Part shown: positions 9,421 to 14,278 of the stretch, piece after piece | Layout of the letters: each line of letters opens with the position of its first letter | How positions within the stretch are numbered: the stretch's first letter is position 1 | Source: Larix sibirica | Lineage: Eukaryota; Streptophyta; Pinopsida; Pinales; Pinaceae | DNA length: 14,278 nt | Direction: 5' to 3' | Assembly: GCA_004151065.3 (NCBI GenBank) | Contig: NWUY0300073081.1 | Span: 1-14,278, forward strand | Notes under the pieces: generated by a model | The model's input: the letters and a program-made list of their open reading frames with translations, nothing else | Database searches by the model: none | What the model was told of the DNA's origin: nothing | Position numbers and translations under genes: made by a program

Positions 9421-10135
9421 CTTGTAAAATTAGAAACATATATTATTCATGGTTGTTATAAAATTTCACTTATACAACTCAATCAAAAAACAATTATCTG
9501 TAACTCATACAAGTCCTCTTATGGGTCAGACGACGCATATCCCTAGATGATCTATGAGTAGGAACTCAAGATTACATGGAGATTTTTTTTATTGCCTAGA
9601 GAATCCCCCACTGCGTAGAAGAGGAATATGTACTAGAGAACCATAAAAAATAGATAGCTCTCAAATATTTAGCTAAAGAAGTAATTAAGACGTCAAATTA
9701 GAAATCAAAACTAACATTTGATTTACGAGCATAATAAAACTCAAGCTTTAGAAGAACAACAAATTATCAAAATTATATGTGAGGAAACATAAAAAAAATG
9801 TTTGATCAAGGGATAGATTCGATTGATATTCAAAGGGATCTATGAGTGCAATTCATAAGAGGGATTTTAATGCTTGGCCAGGTTAAATTTTGGAATGGTT
9901 GGTTAGTATCTAGAGTTAGCATAGGTTAGTATAAGGCTCATTTTGGATCCCTATGAGAGATTTCCTTTTCTAATGTCTGATTGGATTTGCATCGCAAGTG
10001 GGTTATAAGGATAGTATGTTCCTTGCATTGTTAAAATGTATCATAGTCGTGATTTATTTTTCGAGAGAAGTGTCATTTCATGTGAACAATGGTGGTAAAC
10101 AAGTTGATTGTTGGGTTTGCTTGAATAGTGGCCAT
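9421..10135. other. Stretch with no supportable gene
   Basis: This is upstream of the minus-strand relic, where its earlier exons or promoter would lie. I cannot identify either. It holds only short chance frames and AT-rich sequence. Confidence 0.6.
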
Positions 10136-10280
10136 GGGTAGTGAACTTTGGGTTCACTACCCTCTCCTCTTGGTAACACATGAGTAGTAATGTTACCTTT
10201 TCAATGTATTAACTACCTTATGGACACCCTAAGATAGCTCCATAAAACAACTTTTTCCATTGATTTATTATGGAAAAAGT
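10136..10280. repeat. Cluster of three perfect inverted repeats
   Basis: Three stem-loop sequences lie within 145 bp. The first has 11-bp arms (GGGTAGTGAAC at 10136-10146, GTTCACTACCC at 10152-10162) and a 5-base loop. The second has 7-bp arms (GGTAACA at 10172-10178, TGTTACC at 10191-10197) and a 12-base loop. The third has 11-bp arms (ACTTTTTCCAT at 10250-10260, ATGGAAAAAGT at 10270-10280) and a 9-base loop. They do not nest into one long foldback, and no gene is adjacent. They may belong to a MITE-like or LTR regulatory region, but terminal repeats of such an element were not found. Confidence 0.8.
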
Positions 10281-11763
10281 GACAACCCTCATCACATAAA
10301 CTTCTTACCCAATGAAGGATTTTCTTATGATGTCATCATATCGAGATCCAATGGGAAGAAATGAAAACTATTATAGGCTAGTAAACACATCAACATAGAT
10401 GAGTAACATGGTTGGACTTACTTATCCATGTGAGAAAATAGCCTCAAAACTGCCTTTGTCATTCATGTTTTCTTCACTTCCCTAGAATATATCATCAAGA
10501 AGGTCAGTGATTTTTTCTTGCACAACACCTAGAAGTAGAAAATAAATATTCATTTGGTTATGCCACTTATGCCTCTAGGAATTTGGGCAAACAATTTCAT
10601 GTGGAAAGTACCATGCTACCATTAGTTGTTGAAATTGAGCTTCTTGACCTTTGTTGATCACTATTAATCATCATATTGTCCACAACAATCTCTAATGCAA
10701 TGCACCTCATAATCATGGATACGATCATTTGAGACATAAAATCAATTAGCCTAGATAGAGAGTTCTCTTGGATTAGAGATTATATATAATAATGAAACCC
10801 TTTAGTTGCTAAGGCTCATCCTTTCGAAGATTGTTGACATTGAGTGCATTCCTAGCAAAGAATGAAGCCTTACATTTTTGTTTTCACAAAAACCCAAAGT
10901 TATTGGTTTTCAACTTAGATGATTGTTACATAGTTATTGGAAAGAGGAATATTGAAACACAACCCATGAAGAAGGATGAGAAATGGTTTGTGGACTAACT
11001 TGATGGATAAATTCTTTTATTATTAACAATAGGAAAAATCCATTTGCTCCATGTGATCCTAGTATATTATAGTTTTGGGACTAGATGTCCCTTGGACCCT
11101 TATCAATATCTAAATAAATTATTGGTGAAGACTTTAATCAAGGTGGATATATAGGGATGGTGGTTGTTGTGCCACACTTTGTGGGGCACCCCTTTTTCTG
11201 ACAATTTTTTTCTTTTTCAAGCATGATGCTAGCCAGAAAATATTGAGGCCTATCTTTGTTTCTCTTGGGCCTCCCCTTTTAGAGAACAAATGATGTGTGA
11301 TGATAATAATATGCCAATGATGTGATTCTATGTCAATTCCAAGCCAGCGATGATGATGTAATGATGCACTATATATTTATATGGTTTAGTTGATTTAGTA
11401 GATCCTTGATTTACTTATGTACCATTGAACCTGGATAATTTTTAGGTTTCTTGCAAGGAGATGCACCCCCTTCTATGGATCCATATTTGACTCATATGCC
11501 CATCCATTTAACTCCATTGAATATGGTTTGCACCCTTTGTCTGAGATTGATGAGTTTGATCCCTTGATTTACCCTTTGTGACCCCTTCACCATGAAGGCC
11601 TCCATGTTCTCCCCTCGTGTCTCGGCTTTGATGTGCACAAAAAAATTCTCTAAATCCTTATGTCTTTCTTCTTAGAAATATGCTTGATTGACTATGATTT
11701 CCTAAGAGAATTGGCTTCAATCTGAAGTCTTACATTTTTTGGTTAGTTACCCCTCATGTTGGA
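10281..11763. other. Stretch with no supportable gene
   Basis: No reading frame or motif is convincing. A near-perfect GTGCC...GGCAC inverted repeat lies near 11170-11190. On the minus strand between about 11460 and 11760 the sequence gives polar, Lys/Arg/Ser/Gln-rich translations interrupted by stops. These may continue the weak coding-like stretch at 11764-11940. Confidence 0.5.
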
Positions 11764-11940
11764 CTATGAACCTAGGATTACCACCATCTGACCTCGTTGA
11801 TCCCTTTCTACTTGTAGACCATTATGGATTGGGTGCGATCTAAGGCTGGCATAGTTTCCAGAAGTTTTCTCCCTAGAATTGAAACAAGTTCCCCCATCCT
11901 TGAAATCAGTTAATGGTTGGAAGGGTAGGTACTCCTTGAA
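11764..11940 (-). other. Weak coding-like open stretch, unidentified
   Basis: The minus strand is open for 58 codons, from TTC at 11940 to a TAG at 11766-11764. It has a polar, protein-like composition (for example FKEYLPFQPLTDFKDGG and HNGLQVERDQRGQ). It has no ATG at its beginning, and an open stretch of this length is expected by chance in 14 kb. A zinc knuckle or other retroelement motif is not visible. It could be a fragment of a transposon protein, but I would not call it a gene. Confidence 0.15.
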
Positions 11941-13148
11941 TTAAGAGGTAAATCTTATTTGCTTTAAACAAGCATTACTACGAAAAATCCGTAGGGACTA
12001 TGGATGGTTGCTAGTAGCGGAGCTAAGGTCGCATCATCACTGGTGCCCAGAAGGCATCCAGGGCTAGTACCTTTCAGCCATTAGCCAACTAGAGGACTAG
12101 AAAAGAAAAAGTATCAAAGTGAATTATCCAAAACATTACAGTGAAAGGAAAAAATGAAATTGCATGTGAACAAAGGAGGGCTTGCTAAATTTGAAGGTGT
12201 ATTATCTTCTAGCACATCATCCATTTGTTTGGCACATGATCCCTAATTTTGTCCTAAGTGGTGGAGATCACAGAGACCCCTTATTCCCAAAGCTTGAATC
12301 AACCTAGTCTCCTTAGACCATCAAAAGTTTCAATTTGAATAACCATGGTTGTACATATAAATCACCCCATGGAAGAACTTGCCCTTGCAAGTACTTGAAT
12401 ATTATTTTAGGACCTTGTTAGTGCGTAAAGCTAGTTTCTCAAAAACTTGTTTGAAGATACTTCTGGTGTAGGTATATCATCATGTATGCGTGACTAGCTA
12501 TATATTGAGTCAATTATAATGGTTTTGTATGTTATGTATATGTTCACATGGAAAAAAAATTTGTTGGCCCATCGGGGACATTTATCATTCTAGTAAATCA
12601 TCTTTTAGATGCCATGAAAGAATTGCCTAGATAGTTGCAGTTTCTCAGTGTTTCAGAGCATGAGTGTTAGCCTTCTAGGGGTTGAAAAGGGGGTTTTCCA
12701 TATCTACATATATACAAGGTATTTTTCAGATGTAAAATCATATTTGGATACTCATTTGGCCCTTTTATGAGGCAAGTGAATTCAAAATTATCATTATTTC
12801 CTCATACCATGGACTTCCAAAATGTAGTGGGCTTCTCCCTAGTATAACAGGAGAATATTTTCATGGACATGCATGGGAAGGTTATAATGGATATTTTGAA
12901 GATGTAAAGGTATATTTGAGTACCCAATTCGCTTTTCTACTCATTCCAACCTTTACATGTCACTTCGTACATTTAGTTTTTCCAAATCTTACAGGGGATC
13001 CTCTGCGGTGTCAATAAACAAGTTGACAAAATGATGAATATGCATGGAGATGAAATATCCTCAAACATGAAAAAAAATTGGGTTATTTGGGCTATTAGAA
13101 GAGCTACCAAATCAGAACAACTCTCTCATTTCCCAACAATGTCCAGCT
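11941..13148. other. Stretch with no supportable gene
   Basis: A less AT-rich patch occurs at about 11990-12080. Two stretches, about 12721-12766 and 12891-12936, resemble each other loosely around GATGTAAA...TATTTG and may be an ancient duplication. No coding region, terminus or RNA gene is recognisable. Confidence 0.55.
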
Positions 13149-13864
13149 TGTCAGTTATCCAGCATGCAGGGGTTTCATAGTTAAAAATCAGGCTTAATAT
13201 GGATTAATTAAGTGCACACTTAAGGTTTTTCATTAAAAATTTCCTAAATTGTGCCTAATAATTCATTTAAAGGATAAAAGAGCATATGGAATCCTAATTT
13301 TGAGTTAAGAATGCACTTTTAATTTTTAATAAATCATTTAAACCTAAAAGGCCTAGGACATTTTGCTCAAAATGAGGTTTTTGGCACACATATGAAGGAA
13401 CATTGATGAGGTGGCATATTGGCACATAAGTAAAGGAATATTGGTATATCAAAAAAGTGAAATCAAGTGAATATTAAGTCCCAACCATCAGATCTTGATC
13501 CTAAGGGCCTGGGATGCCCTCCTTGGACCAAAATGTGTGGCTAAGTGAGAAATTAATTATTGGTTGTTGCACTCAAAGAGTGGAAGGAGGAAAAAACACA
13601 TGGTTTCCTAAAACCACCCATGAAAATTTCCTCTTGTATTTGGATATCCCCATGGAATTGAATATTTTTAATAACGTTTCTCCAACAAAGAAGGAAGGCG
13701 CCCTCACAAGCCAATGAATTTCTCAAAGAAAGGTCAAAACTTTTCCTTGGATCTAAGAAACAACCTATGGTATTTGTGGATGGTTGTCTCCTCACCCTTT
13801 GTATTTGAGGGAGATATTTTGGGGACCCATGGTTTTGTAAATGTTTTATTATTTTTTATTCCCA

Positions 13865-13893
13865 ATCCTAGGAGGTACCTCAAGCCCTAGGAT
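13865..13893. repeat. Inverted repeat enclosing a palindrome
   Basis: ATCCTAGG at 13865-13872 pairs perfectly with CCTAGGAT at 13886-13893. The 13-base loop itself contains the 8-bp palindrome AGGTACCT at 13873-13880. It lies upstream of the TATA box in the putative LTR, where protein-binding or structured elements would be expected, but no specific factor is implied. Confidence 0.75.
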
Positions 13894-13964
13894 GACTTGG
13901 CTATTTGTGTGAATATTTTATTGTATGAGAGTTGTGCTACACCATTGATCTAGAAACTAACTCC

Positions 13965-13982
13965 TTGGGATGATCATCCCAA
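13965..13982. promoter_or_regulatory. Perfect 18-bp palindrome, candidate operator-like site
   Basis: TTGGGATGATCATCCCAA at 13965-13982 is a perfect palindrome with no spacer. It lies 70 bp upstream of the TATA box at 14052. Such symmetry suits binding of a dimeric transcription factor, and the GATGATCATC core has no close relative that I can name. The regulatory role is inferred only from symmetry and position. Confidence 0.5.
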
Positions 13983-14051
13983 TTTATCATGTAACAAACT
14001 CATTGTAACATTGGATATTTTCTCCAAAGGAAAATTAACTCCTCTAGTCTG

Positions 14052-14105
14052 TATAAAGAGGGTCATTTTCACTTGCAAGGGGAGAAATTTTGGCTATGCA
14101 ATAAA
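14052..14105 (+). promoter_or_regulatory. TATA box and nearby polyadenylation signal
   Basis: TATAAAG at 14052-14058 is followed by AATAAA at 14100-14105. A promoter element and a poly(A) signal this close on the same strand are typical of an LTR, where transcription starts and ends in the same repeat, and unusual for a host gene. This is the main support for the LTR reading of the right end. Confidence 0.4.
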
Positions 14106-14278
14106 AGTTCTAAAATTTGTCTCTCTAGTTTTTTTTGTGTGTATCTTCTATTGTGCAAGCATATGGTGATGGAATGATTTTACTATTGGATGAACTTCAC
14201 TAATATGAGGTAATTTGTTTTTAGTTTTCTTATTCATGGTAATGCTCTAGGTGATTGTTGGGTCCTTGCCTAGTTTGG

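Larger units (their letters stand above)
13149..14278 (+). mobile_element. Putative long LTR, right end outside the window
   Basis: The region has the layout of a plant LTR read on the + strand. It opens at a possible TG terminus (TGTCAG, 13149). An enhancer-like, inverted-repeat-rich U3 follows, then TATAAAG at 14052-14058, and AATAAA at 14100-14105, 42 bp after the TATA box. A T-rich, U5-like tract comes last. The short open frames within it, on both strands between 13514 and 13795, look like chance. The 5' boundary is a guess because no polypurine tract precedes 13149, and no second LTR or primer-binding site is in view. It could be a solo LTR, the 5' LTR of an element continuing to the right, or a gene promoter. 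Confidence 0.35.

Noticed and set aside
12721-12936. Two similar segments around GATGTAAA about 170 bp apart as a direct repeat
   Set aside because: Similarity is loose, roughly 70 percent over 45 bases with gaps, and could be chance in AT-rich sequence.
13514-13795. Overlapping short frames on both strands
   Set aside because: They lie inside the putative LTR U3 region, overlap each other on opposite strands and show no motif.
1-14278. Bacterial-type systems: operons, CRISPR arrays, defence islands, tRNA or rRNA genes
   Set aside because: Open frames are all short and scattered. There are no ribosome-binding patterns, no regularly spaced identical repeats and no cloverleaf or rRNA signature. 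The visible signals are plant-type.

Overview
The window looks like non-genic nuclear DNA from a large plant genome, most plausibly a gymnosperm such as a conifer. It is clearly AT-rich and visibly poor in CG dinucleotides. No open reading frame exceeds about 100 codons, and there is no bacterial-style gene packing. The recognisable pieces are eroded plant sequences: pentatricopeptide-repeat (PPR) protein remains, LTR-retrotransposon signals and short exons with plant-type splice sites. The conifer assignment is an inference; angiosperms with large genomes, ferns or cycads are not excluded. I found no intact protein gene, no rRNA or tRNA gene and no CRISPR array.

Layout from left to right. 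The window opens inside an 88-bp sequence (1-88) that recurs at 5769-5856 with 82 of 88 bases identical. Between the copies lie a promoter-like hairpin plus TATA box (1851-1885), a frameshifted PPR pseudogene on the + strand (about 3327-3825), and an LTR-end plus primer-binding-site signature (4035-4173). The second 88-bp copy breaks off abruptly at 5856.

From 7154 to 9420 the minus strand carries the best candidate for an unrecognised gene. It is a decayed series of exon-like blocks with canonical splice borders, several in matching phase, ending in a glycine-rich C-terminus. It contains many in-frame stops, all of the kinds that C-to-T or G-to-A changes produce. A 77-bp tandem duplication (9174-9327) duplicates one of its predicted splice donors. 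A cluster of three perfect inverted repeats follows (10136-10280), then a weak minus-strand coding-like stretch (11764-11940).

The right end (about 13149-14278) has the appearance of a long LTR, with a TATA box, a polyadenylation signal 42 bp later, and palindromic elements including a perfect 18-bp palindrome.

Nothing indicates genes working together. The window reads as layers of old insertions and duplications under mutational decay. The two items most worth following up are the PPR remnant, with its two interleaved repeat registers, and the unidentified minus-strand spliced relic.
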